Below are positions 7,367-15,027 of a DNA stretch of 64,000 nt, one piece after another. How positions within the stretch are numbered: the stretch's first letter is position 1; each line of letters begins with the position of its first letter. Below the pieces are notes generated by a model. The model was not told the origin of the DNA. It made no database searches and was given only the letters and a program-made list of their open reading frames with translations. The stretch is from Streptomyces sp. STR69. GTDB taxonomy: Bacteria; Actinomycetota; Actinomycetes; Streptomycetales; Streptomycetaceae. The translations under genes and the position numbers were made by a program. Location of the stretch: NCBI RefSeq assembly GCF_024519455.1, contig NZ_JALJRY010000010.1:124001-188000 (forward strand). The letters run 5' to 3'.

Positions 7367-8521
7367 GTGAGCGGCCGCGGACTCATACCGGTGCGCCACG
7401 GCGACACCGATGCCCTACGGCGGCAACAGCTGCTGCGGGTGCGCGGGCGGAGCGTCGCCTGGGCGCCGCCGCTGCTGGTGCTCGTCACCATCCTGCTGGT
7501 CGACTGGTACACCAGCGGCGAGTTCCGGACCGTCTCCTGGATCGTGCTCGTACCCGGTATCGCCGCCGCGATCTGCGGGGTGTGGGGCACGTCCGTGTTC
7601 GCGGTGCTGGGCCTGGCCACCTACGTCCTCGCCGACCACGCCTGGCCGCGCCAGTACCAGACCGGCCTGCCCGACTTCATCCTCGTCGGCGTCGGCGGGG
7701 CCCTCGCCGTGCTGGCCTGCGTGGTCCGGGTCCGCGGCGAACGCCGCATGCTGCACATGCGGGACGTCGCCGAGACCACCCGCCGCACCCTGCTGCGCCC
7801 GCTGCCGCCCGGCTTCGGCGGCCTCGACCACGCGGCCGTCTACCTCGCCGCGGACGCCGTCGCCCGGGTCGGCGGCGACTTCTACGACATCCAGCCCGGC
7901 CTGCACGGCACCCGCGCCCTCGTCGGCGACGTCCAGGGCAAGGGCCTCGGCGCGGTGGAGGCGGCGGCAGCGCTGCTCGGCACGTTCCGCGAGGCCGGCT
8001 ACCACGAGACGGACCTCGCGACGGTCGCCGCCCGGCTGGAGATCCGGATGCTGCGCCACGGCCGGCATCTCGCCGCCCTCGGCCGCGAGGACGTCGACCG
8101 TTTCGCCACGGCCGTCCTGCTCAGCTTCCCCGCCGGCGACCCGGGCACGGTCGAGGTCGTCAACTTCGGGCACGAACCCCCGCTGGTGGTCGGCCCGTTC
8201 GGTGTACGGTCGCTGCCGCCCGGGCACGGACTACCGCTGGGGCTGGGCGAGTTGGCCGGCCTGGAGGGACCGCCGCCGACCCTCCGCATCACCCTCGCCC
8301 CCGGCGAGACCCTCCTCATCGTCACCGACGGAGTCACCGAGGCACGCGACGGCGCCGGTGTCTTCTACCCCCTCAAGGACCAGGTCACCGAAGGCGTCCA
8401 CCTCGACCCGCACATCGCCGACCCGCCCCGCCTGGTCGCCTACGTCCGCGACGGCACCCTGCGCCACTGCCGCGGCCGTCTCGCCGACGACACCACGATC
8501 TTCGCGGTACGGCGGTCCTGA
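7367..8521 (+). CDS. Membrane-bound SpoIIE/PP2C-type serine phosphatase
   Basis: A 384-residue protein: three to four membrane helices in residues ~30-120, a short linker (RRMLHMRDVAETTRRTLL), then a PP2C-like SpoIIE domain. Catalytic-type motifs are visible: GGDFYD, GDVQGKG, FGHEPPLVV and IVTDGVTEARD. Such phosphatases dephosphorylate anti-sigma-factor antagonists of the STAS family in streptomycete partner-switching systems. No PAS or GAF sensor is present, so sensing must come from the membrane part or from partners. The GTG start at 7367 lies just after the preceding gene. A STAS protein is encoded far away at 63551 but nothing ties the two. Confidence 0.9.
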   Translation: MSGRGLIPVRHGDTDALRRQQLLRVRGRSVAWAPPLLVLVTILLVDWYTSGEFRTVSWIVLVPGIAAAICGVWGTSVFAVLGLATYVLADHAWPRQYQTGLPDFILVGVGGALAVLACVVRVRGERRMLHMRDVAETTRRTLLRPLPPGFGGLDHAAVYLAADAVARVGGDFYDIQPGLHGTRALVGDVQGKGLGAVEAAAALLGTFREAGYHETDLATVAARLEIRMLRHGRHLAALGREDVDRFATAVLLSFPAGDPGTVEVVNFGHEPPLVVGPFGVRSLPPGHGLPLGLGELAGLEGPPPTLRITLAPGETLLIVTDGVTEARDGAGVFYPLKDQVTEGVHLDPHIADPPRLVAYVRDGTLRHCRGRLADDTTIFAVRRS

Positions 8522-8651
8522 GATCGCGGGTTCCGACATCACCCTTTGCAGCAGCAGAGGTTGGGCAGAGGTTACGGTGCTGCGGTACGCAAGTGATCGC
8601 CGGCTCTGCCGGGTTCATCGGGTTCATCAGGTTCTAGTCGGGGGAGGGCAC

Positions 8652-9842
8652 ATGCCTGGAACGGTGTTGCTGCTCGCGGCCTCGCCGGTCGGCAAGGGGC
8701 GGCTGGTGGACGCGGCGTCCGTGCTCCCGGTCCTCGCGGCCGTCGCCCCGGCCGTCCTGTCCGGCACGGAGACGGCCAACGTTGTCGAACTCGCCGACCC
8801 GTTGGAGCCGCAGGCGGTACTCACCCGGCTCCGGGCCGCCGCGACCGCCCCCGGACCGCTGACGGTGTTCATCACCGGGCAGCTCCAACTCGACCGCAAA
8901 CAGCGCCTTCCGCATCTGGCGCTGGCGCGAACGACCCCGGCGACGGTCCGCTACACCGCGTTCCCCTGGGCCTGGATCCGCGAGGAGCTGCGCCTGCGCG
9001 CACCGGGCACGACGACCCTGCTGCTCGACCTCCACTCCGACGCCGAGACCTGGCAGTGGCTGCGGGCCCATCCGCTCGACTCGGGCCGCACACACGCCGT
9101 TTACGGTCGCATCGCACCGCCTCCTCCTCGGCGGGGGGTGGCTGTGCCGACGTACATGAAGGCGGTGGCGACGGTGTTGCGGAGCGGGCACCGGCCGCCG
9201 GTGGAGCAGTTGCATCAGCTGGCGGTGGGGAGGCTTGGGGCCGAAGGGTATGCGGACGTGCTGCTGGCCTCGCCGGGGGTTGTCGGTGCGGGCGTCCCCG
9301 GGGGCCCCGCCCCCAGACCCCCGTCGGCCCTGAAGGGGCCTCGCCCTCAGACTCCCCCGGAGGGGGGACCCCCGGACGGGCCGGAAAATGAACGGGGTTG
9401 GGAAGGCGCCGCCCCGAGCCGGGACACCGACCCGCACGCCGCCATCACGGATGCCGTCCAGGCCGGTCGTCACCCTGCCGCCGACGCGCTCGCCGCCGAG
9501 CACGAGCAGGCCGCCGTACGGGCGCACGGTCGGGGGTCGGAGCAGGCGCTGCACTGGACCGAAGTCCGGGCCGATCTCGCGATGTTGGCCGGGGACCCGG
9601 TGGGCAGTTGCCGGGCCTGGCTCGCGGTGGCGACCGCGCGGCTGGCGGCGGGACAGTCACCCGGTGTGCCCGCCGTCGAGGCGGCGGTCGACCGCGCCCA
9701 TCACCAGTGGGGCCAGATCCACGACCCCGCAACCGCCCGCGAACTCGGCCTCGCGCTCGCCGAGTTGAGGGGACGTGTCCCAGGCCGCCGGGCGGGCGCC
9801 CTGGACCATGTGCGGAAACAGTTGCTCCAACTCCAGCCATAG
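8652..9842 (+). CDS. Unrecognised protein with an in-frame repeat-derived linker
   Basis: A 396-residue soluble protein that I cannot place in a family. The N-terminal half (MPGTVLLLAASPVGKG, then LTVFITGQLQLD and TTLLLDLHSDAETW) has alternating hydrophobic strands that could be a degenerate caspase-like or Rossmann-like fold. The C-terminal third (EQALHWTEVRADLAMLAGDP onward) is helical and TPR-like. Between them, about residues 215-260, the protein becomes Gly/Pro-rich; that stretch is encoded by DNA closely resembling a common Streptomyces extragenic repeat (9296-9392). The ATG at 8652 follows GGGGAGGG. It is tail-to-tail with the M20 gene, only six bases between the stops. Confidence 0.7.
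   Translation: MPGTVLLLAASPVGKGRLVDAASVLPVLAAVAPAVLSGTETANVVELADPLEPQAVLTRLRAAATAPGPLTVFITGQLQLDRKQRLPHLALARTTPATVRYTAFPWAWIREELRLRAPGTTTLLLDLHSDAETWQWLRAHPLDSGRTHAVYGRIAPPPPRRGVAVPTYMKAVATVLRSGHRPPVEQLHQLAVGRLGAEGYADVLLASPGVVGAGVPGGPAPRPPSALKGPRPQTPPEGGPPDGPENERGWEGAAPSRDTDPHAAITDAVQAGRHPAADALAAEHEQAAVRAHGRGSEQALHWTEVRADLAMLAGDPVGSCRAWLAVATARLAAGQSPGVPAVEAAVDRAHHQWGQIHDPATARELGLALAELRGRVPGRRAGALDHVRKQLLQLQP
9296..9392. repeat. Streptomyces-type GC-rich extragenic repeat inside a coding region
   Basis: The block begins CCCCGGGGGCCCCGCCCCCA, continues with GACCCCCG, a CCTGAAGGGGCCTCGCCCTC segment, and ends around GACGGGCCGGAAAATGAAC. This succession (CCCCGCCCCCAGACCCCC, then GGCCTCG.CCTCA, then CCGGACGGGC) is one I recall as a frequently repeated intergenic element in streptomycete chromosomes. 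Here it lies within the frame of the 8652-9842 gene and is translated as a Gly/Pro linker. Identification is from memory; copy number elsewhere in this genome is not visible. Confidence 0.5.
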
Positions 9843-9848
9843 GGCCGG

Positions 9849-11090
9849 TCAGTCGACGGTCAGGATCTCCAACGCGCCCGAGACCAGGGTCCGTACGCCC
9901 GGCACGACCGTCACCAGGTCGGGCGCGAAGTTCGGGCTGTGGTTGCTGGGGACGGCGTGGAACTTCTCCATCAGGTCGGTGCCGGGGGCCGCGTCCCAGG
10001 TGGCCGCCGGGGTACTCGTCACGAACCAGTAGGAGTACGGCACCCCGTCCGGGACGAGGTTGGGGAAGTCCTCGCTGCCCGTCGCCGGGCCGGGGTCGAA
10101 GACCGTGCCCGCGCCGAGGACCTCGGTGTGGACGGCGGCGATCCGGCGGTCGGTGTCCGCGTCGTTGACCACCGTGGGGATGCTGGTGCCGATGGTCACC
10201 TCGGGCTCGCGCGGGCAGCCGGCCGCGAGTGCCTCGCCGGACGCGATGCGGCGGATCGCGGCGATCATCCGGTCCCGTACGTCGGCGGACTGGGTGCGCA
10301 GGTTGAGGGAGATCCGGGCGGTGGTCGGGATGATGTTGTGCCGGGTGCCGGCCTCGATGCGGCCCACGGTCAGGACGGCGGAGTCGCGGGCGGCGATCTC
10401 GCGGGACACGACCGTCTGCAGGCGGGTGACCAGGTACGCGGCCGTGACGACCGGGTCGACCGTCGCCTCGGGGCGGGAGCCGTGGCCGCCGACTCCGTGG
10501 ATCTCGATGTCGATGTCCGTGGAGGCCGACATGATCAGGCCGGGCGAGTGCGGGTAGAACCCGGCGGGGCCCGGTGCCGCGTGCTGGCCCAGCACCGCGT
10601 CCGGACGCGGGACGCGCTCGTACAGGCCGTCGGCGACCATCGCCGCCGCGCCCCCGCCCGTCTCCTCGGCGGGCTGCCCCACCAGGACCAGCGTCCCCGA
10701 CCAGGTGTCCCGCCCGGCGGCCAGCGCCTGGGCGGCGCCGGTCAGCCAGGTCACATGCAGGTCGTGCCCGCACGCGTGCATCACACCGTCCACGGTGGAG
10801 GCGTACGGCAGCCCCGTCTCCTCCCGCACCGGCAGCGCGTCCATGTCGGCGCGCAGCAGCACGGTCGGGCCCTCGCCGTTGCGCAGCACCGCGGCGACGC
10901 CGGTGCCGCCGATGCCCTCGGCGGTGTCGTAGCCCGCCCTGGTGAGGCGTTCGGTGAGCTTGGCGGCCGTGCGGTGCTCGTGGCCGGACAGCTCGGGGTG
11001 GCGGTGCAGGTCCCGGTAGAAGTCCTCCAGGTCGGGGACCGGGAGGTCGGCGGTGAGGTCCAGTGCGGTGCGCGCGGCGGCAGACGTCAT
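9849..11090 (-). CDS. M20-family amidohydrolase
   Basis: A 413-residue metallopeptidase-fold protein of the M20D amidohydrolase group (AmiA/hippurate hydrolase/IAA-amino-acid hydrolase type). Motifs in order: LHRHPELSGHE, VLLRADMDALPV, GVMHACGHDLHV, GQPAEETGGG (catalytic Glu pair), GQHAAP, the dimerisation-domain GVGGHGSRPEATVDPV, and SEDFPNL. It probably removes acyl groups from N-acyl amino acids using two metal ions in the cytoplasm. The ATG start is at 11090. The gene is downstream, on the same strand, of the NPP1 pair but separated from it by a 12-bp-stem hairpin at 11134-11167, so it likely has its own promoter. Confidence 0.92.
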   Translation of the reverse strand: MTSAAARTALDLTADLPVPDLEDFYRDLHRHPELSGHEHRTAAKLTERLTRAGYDTAEGIGGTGVAAVLRNGEGPTVLLRADMDALPVREETGLPYASTVDGVMHACGHDLHVTWLTGAAQALAAGRDTWSGTLVLVGQPAEETGGGAAAMVADGLYERVPRPDAVLGQHAAPGPAGFYPHSPGLIMSASTDIDIEIHGVGGHGSRPEATVDPVVTAAYLVTRLQTVVSREIAARDSAVLTVGRIEAGTRHNIIPTTARISLNLRTQSADVRDRMIAAIRRIASGEALAAGCPREPEVTIGTSIPTVVNDADTDRRIAAVHTEVLGAGTVFDPGPATGSEDFPNLVPDGVPYSYWFVTSTPAATWDAAPGTDLMEKFHAVPSNHSPNFAPDLVTVVPGVRTLVSGALEILTVD

Positions 11091-11133
11091 GGCGTCAGCG
11101 TAGGGCGGTCGCGAGGGTGATCACGTGGCACGT

Positions 11134-11167
11134 CCCCCAGGCGATGACGTAAGTGATCGCCTGGGGG
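11134..11167 (-). terminator. Hairpin after the first-listed NPP1 gene
   Basis: CCCCCAGGCGAT (11134-11145) pairs perfectly with ATCGCCTGGGGG (11156-11167) across a ten-base loop. It lies 22 bases beyond the stop of the NPP1 gene at 11189 (minus strand) and before the M20 start, as expected for a terminator of the NPP1 pair. Confidence 0.75.
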
Positions 11168-11188
11168 CGGCCGTGGTGCGGGACGCGG

Positions 11189-11977
11189 TCAGAACGCCGG
11201 GACCGCCGACGGACGGGCCTTGTTGATGTTGCTCACCAAGTTGTTGGTCAGCGGGAAGTTGGCCTTGCCCCAGGTCGAGTTCCACAGGGCGTCGCGGGGC
11301 GCCTTGGCCATGTTCTCCATGGTGACCAGAGCCGGTGTGTCCCAGGTGCCGTTGCCCCAGGCCACCGGCGTCTCGCCCCACTTGGCGAAGCGGAAGGCGT
11401 GGGTGCTCGCGCCGTCCTTGTGGTAGACGATCTCGACGTGGTTGCCGCTCATGGGCACCTCGTTGATCGGGTGGGTGCTGTAGCCGCCGTGCCGGGAGGC
11501 GGCCAGGTAGCTGGGCCGCTCGTCGCCCTGTTTCTGGAAGACGACGACGGACTCCCAGTCGTGACGGTGCCCGAAGGCGTCGGCGCCGTTGAGGGTCTGG
11601 TCCTTCTCGAAGTAGAGCCCGTAGACGTACGCGCACCAGCCGTTCTTGCACAGGGACTGCGCATACGTGTTGGCCTTGCCCAGGTGGTCGGTCCGGCAGC
11701 CGCCGGTGATCGACCCGCTGTTGTTGAGGCCGCCGTTGAGCCTGCCGCTCGCGTCGACGGCCGCCGCCGGGAAGCAGCCGTCGGAGTCGTAGTCGAAGAG
11801 CGGCATGTACTTGTTCTGGAAGGTGCTCGCGTTCCAGGGCAGGGGGGTCAGGATCGCCGCGTCGGCGCTGCCGGCCAGGCCGACGGCGAGTGCGGTGGCG
11901 GTGCCGACCACCAGGGCGGCCCTGGCGATCCGGGATCTCTTGGTGGTCTCGGTGCTCGTGCTTGTTGCAGTGAACAT
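11189..11977 (-). CDS. Secreted NPP1/NLP-family protein, copy 1
   Basis: A 262-residue exported protein. A signal peptide (basic RSRIARAAL, hydrophobic core, ADA cleavage region near residue 40) precedes the NPP1 (necrosis- and ethylene-inducing, Nep1-like) domain. The diagnostic GHRHDWE heptapeptide is intact, as are the conserved cysteines flanking the central strands and VEIVYHKDG. In fungal, oomycete and Bacillus or Pectobacterium family members this fold binds plant sphingolipids with a Mg/Ca site and damages membranes; whether this streptomycete copy is cytolytic is unknown. The ATG is at 11977. It follows the second copy at 12052-12816 by 74 bp, so they are probably one transcript. Confidence 0.9.
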   Translation of the reverse strand: MFTATSTSTETTKRSRIARAALVVGTATALAVGLAGSADAAILTPLPWNASTFQNKYMPLFDYDSDGCFPAAAVDASGRLNGGLNNSGSITGGCRTDHLGKANTYAQSLCKNGWCAYVYGLYFEKDQTLNGADAFGHRHDWESVVVFQKQGDERPSYLAASRHGGYSTHPINEVPMSGNHVEIVYHKDGASTHAFRFAKWGETPVAWGNGTWDTPALVTMENMAKAPRDALWNSTWGKANFPLTNNLVSNINKARPSAVPAF

Positions 11978-12051
11978 GTGCGGGGGGTCTTCCCTTGCTC
12001 CGTGGGGGCGGTGACCCGTGCGGGTCCGGTGCGACGAGAGGGGCCGGCCGG

Positions 12052-12816
12052 TCAGGCGTACGGGTCGAACGTGATGCCGCTCGGCAGGGCCTTGTCGAGG
12101 TGGTCGTCGAAGCGGGAGTCCTGGAGCGGGAAGTTGGCGTCGCCCCAGTCGGAGGCGTTCAGGATGCCGCGGAGGTTGGACGCCATGTTCTCCCAGGTGA
12201 GCAGGTTCTCCTGGTGCCAGGCGCCGTCGTCGTTCTCCGGGGTCTCGCCCCACTTGGCGAACCGGAAGTCGTGGGTGCTCAGGCCGTCCTTGTGGTAGAC
12301 GACCTGGACGCGCTGGCTGCTCATCGGCACGTCGGCGACCGCCTCGGTCTCGAAGTCGCCGTGCTGGGAGGCGGACAGGTACGACGGGGTGGAGTCGCCC
12401 TCCTTGACCCAGACGACGATGCATTCCCAGTCGTGGCGGTGGCCGATGCCCGGGGAGGCCTCGTCCTTCTCGAAGTAGCTGGCGTAGATGGTTCCGCACC
12501 AGCCGTTGTTGCACTTGGTGCGCGAGTAGGTGTTGGCGTGGTCGAGATGACCGGTGCGGCAGCTACCGGTGACGGAACCGGTCGGCTTCAGACCGCCGTT
12601 GAGGTTGCCGTCGGGGTCGATGGCGGCGGCGGGGTAGCAGGAGTCCGTGTCGTAGTCGTACAGCGGCTCGAAGTTCTTCTCGTACGTGGTCGCGTTCTCC
12701 GGCAGGTTCTGCAGCACACCGGCGGAGGCGGTGAACGGCAGTGCGACGGTGAGGGCGACGGCGCTGCCCACGACTGCGGCGGCTCTGCCGAGGCGGTGGG
12801 TCCTGGTTCGGGACAT
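12052..12816 (-). CDS. Secreted NPP1/NLP-family protein, copy 2
   Basis: A 254-residue exported paralogue of the neighbouring gene, sharing ATTYEKNFEPLYDYDTDSC-type, GHRHDWE, VVYHKDG and RFAKWGETPE segments. The signal peptide begins MSRTRTHRLGRAAAVVG with a cleavage region at TASAG. I start it at ATG 12816, which has GGAG at a suitable distance; ATG 12840 and 12969 are in frame but would put a polar stretch before the signal peptide. Spacing of 74 bp to copy 1 suggests co-transcription from the 12817-13092 region, where TTCGCC and GGCGAA form an inverted repeat (12942-12947, 12953-12958). Confidence 0.9.
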   Translation of the reverse strand: MSRTRTHRLGRAAAVVGSAVALTVALPFTASAGVLQNLPENATTYEKNFEPLYDYDTDSCYPAAAIDPDGNLNGGLKPTGSVTGSCRTGHLDHANTYSRTKCNNGWCGTIYASYFEKDEASPGIGHRHDWECIVVWVKEGDSTPSYLSASQHGDFETEAVADVPMSSQRVQVVYHKDGLSTHDFRFAKWGETPENDDGAWHQENLLTWENMASNLRGILNASDWGDANFPLQDSRFDDHLDKALPSGITFDPYA

Positions 12817-13092
12817 CGGGGGCTCCAGTCGACGGTCCATGTCCACGCTCGCCCCGGACATGACAGCCGGGGTGGGCGAACAGAGATTGGCAGACGGAGA
12901 GAGTCCGATGGAAGGGCTTTCTATCAAACGGAGGGAAGCATTTCGCCGAACTGGCGAACACGTCCCCACAGCGAGGGGCCGACCGGACGCCCCTCACCCG
13001 TACGGCTCAGCCCACGCGGCCACGCTTCCGCCGCACTGCTCCACTGGTTGGTGACAGGGGGCCGGTAGTACCCACCGAAGGAAGTGCCGCTC

Positions 13093-13878
13093 ATGGCAGT
13101 CCCCGAATCCAACCTCGCGATCAACTTCACCCAGGGGCTGAACGACGCCTGGTCGAAGGTCGCGCAGTTCGTGCCGAAGCTCGTCGGTTTCCTGGTCATC
13201 CTGGCCATCGGCTGGTTCGTGTCGAAGATGATCGCCCGCGTCCTGGACCGGGTACTGCGCAGGGTCGGCTCGGAGCGGTTGTCCGAACGGGCCGGTACGG
13301 AACGGTACTTGCGGGACTCCAAGTACGACATGACCGGCATCGTCTGCAAGATCGTGTACTACGCGCTGATGCTGATCACCCTCCAGCTCGCGCTGGGCGT
13401 CTTCGGCTCCAACCCGGTCAGCACGATGATCAACGGCATCGTCGCCTGGCTGCCGCGCGGCATCGTCGCGGTGGTCCTGATCGTCGTGGCGATGGCCATC
13501 GCCAACGCGGTCCGCGGGATCGTGGGCAGCGCGCTGTCGTCGATGTCGTACGGCAGGATGCTCGCGACGATCGTCTGGGCCTGCATCATGGCGCTCGGTG
13601 TGATCGCCGCGCTCGGCCAGGCGGGCATCGCCACCTCGGTCACCCAGCCGGTCCTCTACGCGGCCCTCGGGACCGTCGCCGGCATCATGATCGTCGGTGT
13701 CGGCGGCGGCATGATCGCCCCGATGCGGCAGCGCTGGGAGCGGATGCTGACGACGGCGGAGCGCGAGACGACCAACGCGAAGGGGAGCCTCACGGCGTAC
13801 CAGGCGGGCCGCGCGGACGCGATGGGCAACCAGCCGGTGCGGGAGCGGACGGAGATGCCGGGGGCGTCGGACATGTGA
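13093..13878 (+). CDS. MscS-like conserved TM-helix membrane protein
   Basis: A 261-residue protein with a membrane helix at ~22-45 (FVPKLVGFLVILAIGWFVSK), then pairs of helices near 80-140 and 160-205, and a polar C-terminal tail. The N-terminal region matches the conserved TM-helix repeat found in small mechanosensitive-channel relatives (PF05552 type); the beta domain of true MscS channels is not evident. A channel or stress role in the cytoplasmic membrane is plausible but unproven. I choose ATG 13093 with AAGGAAG upstream over the GTG at 13084, which would overlap that ribosome site. Divergent from the NPP1 genes; the Uma2-like gene follows by 45 bp. Confidence 0.8.
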   Translation: MAVPESNLAINFTQGLNDAWSKVAQFVPKLVGFLVILAIGWFVSKMIARVLDRVLRRVGSERLSERAGTERYLRDSKYDMTGIVCKIVYYALMLITLQLALGVFGSNPVSTMINGIVAWLPRGIVAVVLIVVAMAIANAVRGIVGSALSSMSYGRMLATIVWACIMALGVIAALGQAGIATSVTQPVLYAALGTVAGIMIVGVGGGMIAPMRQRWERMLTTAERETTNAKGSLTAYQAGRADAMGNQPVRERTEMPGASDM

Positions 13879-13923
13879 CGGTACGGCTACGCTCGGTCGT
13901 ACTGCCTGAAAGGGGACAGCGGT

Positions 13924-14331
13924 ATGACCGAGCCGCAACTGCCGGACGGTGTCGGTGTCTTCGAGGCCACCGTCACCGGAGACGAAGGCCTCGGCAAGCT
14001 CCGTATCCCCGACCTCGTCGTCACCACGGCCGAGGCCACCGTGCCCCTGCCGGCCGTCGAGATCGTCTCCCCGTCGAACCCCGGCACCGACTACGAGGAC
14101 AAGAGCCGCGACTACCCGGCCATGGGCATCCCCCACTACCTGATCGTCGACCCGCGTGACGGCACGTGGACGTACCAGTGGCAGGTCGGCGAGCGGCGCG
14201 GTTTCCCGGAGTACGAGAACCGTTTGCGCCGGCCGTACGGGAACACCGTCACCGTCGCGGGCGGGTGGAAGGTCAAGACCGGAGGCCCGCCGCTCTACTC
14301 GCGCAAGGACATGATGCTGCCGCCGGAGTGA
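13924..14331 (+). CDS. Shortened Uma2-family (PD-(D/E)XK-like) protein
   Basis: A 135-residue protein retaining the C-terminal catalytic half of a Uma2 protein: RIPDLVV (catalytic Asp), AVEIVSPSNPGTDYEDK (Glu and Lys of the E-x-K-type site), YPAMGIPHYLIVDP and a following WTYQW strand. Uma2 proteins are abundant in streptomycetes and have a restriction-endonuclease fold of unknown role. Full-length members are usually around 180-200 residues and start with a segment that recognises the N-terminal ELIDG-like strand; that part is absent here. AAGGGG precedes the ATG. It may be a truncated allele or a genuinely short member. Its 3' end overlaps a convergent small gene by 37 bases. Confidence 0.65.
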   Translation: MTEPQLPDGVGVFEATVTGDEGLGKLRIPDLVVTTAEATVPLPAVEIVSPSNPGTDYEDKSRDYPAMGIPHYLIVDPRDGTWTYQWQVGERRGFPEYENRLRRPYGNTVTVAGGWKVKTGGPPLYSRKDMMLPPE

Positions 14332-14462
14332 GCGGCATGAGCGGCGTGGTGCCCGGTCGACGACCGGTCCGCCGCCTTGGCCGGGCTTGCCGCTGCCGCG
14401 CCGATCAGGGCGGCTACGGCGATGACGGCGGCGCAGAATCCTCTGACGTAACGCGCGGACAT
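14295..14462 (-). CDS. Candidate 55-residue secreted peptide
   Basis: A short frame on the minus strand encodes a peptide starting MSARYVRGFCAAVIAVAALI, with an Ala-rich core ending at AAAASPAKAA, an apparent signal peptide and AXA-like cleavage site. About 24 residues would remain after cleavage, rich in His, Ala and Ser (TGHHAAHAAHSGG). GAGG lies five bases upstream of the ATG at 14462. The 3' end overlaps the last 37 bases of the convergent Uma2-like gene. I do not recognise a family. The signal-peptide pattern, ribosome site and upstream AT-rich palindrome argue for a real gene, but short frames can arise by chance. Confidence 0.45.
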   Translation of the reverse strand: MSARYVRGFCAAVIAVAALIGAAAASPAKAADRSSTGHHAAHAAHSGGSIMSLRE

Positions 14463-14505
14463 ACCAACCTCGCAACGACAGTGACGGCGACGGCAACAGC
14501 GAAGA

Positions 14506-14532
14506 GTTAAGCACGCTTAATGCGTGCCTAAC
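14506..14532. promoter_or_regulatory. Near-perfect 11-bp inverted repeat, candidate operator
   Basis: GTTAAGCACGC (14506-14516) and GCGTGCCTAAC (14522-14532) are inverted repeats with one mismatch, separated by TTAAT, in one of the few AT-leaning stretches of the window. It lies 44 bases upstream of the candidate secreted-peptide gene and downstream of the gene ending at 14597. It looks like a repressor site for the peptide promoter; the regulator is unknown. Confidence 0.4.
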
Positions 14533-14596
14533 TTAAGGGGTTGGAGTGCGCAACGGGAAGGGCTTCAAGGGGAGTTGAGCCAACGGAAACCTGTTT

Positions 14597-14914
14597 TCAG
14601 TCACCCCGGCGCTGTTCCGGAAGCAGCCCGTGCCGGTGTACCAGCCAGCTGATGGCCGTCAGCCTGCACACCGCGTAGTCGTGCCCGACCGGCTCCCGCC
14701 AGTCCAGCTCCGCGAGCGCGTCCAGAAAACCGAGCGCGTAGTCGGTGAGGTCGGCGCGGTCCGGGGGCGGGGGCGTCAGATCCGGGCCGCCTGCCGAAAG
14801 GCGTTCCCGCAGCTCGGCGACGTGCTGGTCCACCGCGGCCGTGAAGGCGGGCTCGAAGGCGAACTCCGCGAAGCGGGGCCCGTAAGCGCTGCTGATCTTG
14901 GCCAAAGGGGACAT
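14597..14914 (-). CDS. DUF6401-like small protein
   Basis: A 105-residue soluble protein with a helical pattern (FTAAVDQHVAELRERLS, LTDYALGFLDALAELDW, AVCRLTAISWLVHRHGLL). The VDQHxAxxR motif and the ALGFLDxxxxLxW helix resemble DUF6401 proteins, which are often found near HTH/DUF397 regulators and natural-product genes in Streptomyces. The ATG start is at 14914. It is divergent from the XRE gene at 15028, and the intervening 113 bp carry several GTTAC motifs. Confidence 0.6.
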   Translation of the reverse strand: MSPLAKISSAYGPRFAEFAFEPAFTAAVDQHVAELRERLSAGGPDLTPPPPDRADLTDYALGFLDALAELDWREPVGHDYAVCRLTAISWLVHRHGLLPEQRRGD

Positions 14915-14945
14915 TTCTCCACGGTACGGCAGGCGGGGCAGGGGG

Positions 14946-15008
14946 AGTTACGTGATTCCCGTCACCGGGTTGCGACGCAGTGGTTACGCTCGGCGACAGG
15001 CCGTAACT
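14946..15008. promoter_or_regulatory. GTTAC/GTAAC motifs upstream of the XRE regulator
   Basis: GTTAC occurs at 14947-14951 and 14983-14987 and its complement GTAAC at 15003-15007, giving an inverted pair spaced by 15 bases. The same pentamers recur before the second HTH gene (16016-16044). One copy (TTACGCT) could double as a -10 box. Candidate autoregulatory sites. Confidence 0.35.
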
Positions 15009-15027
15009 ACTCGGAGGTGGCTGCCAC

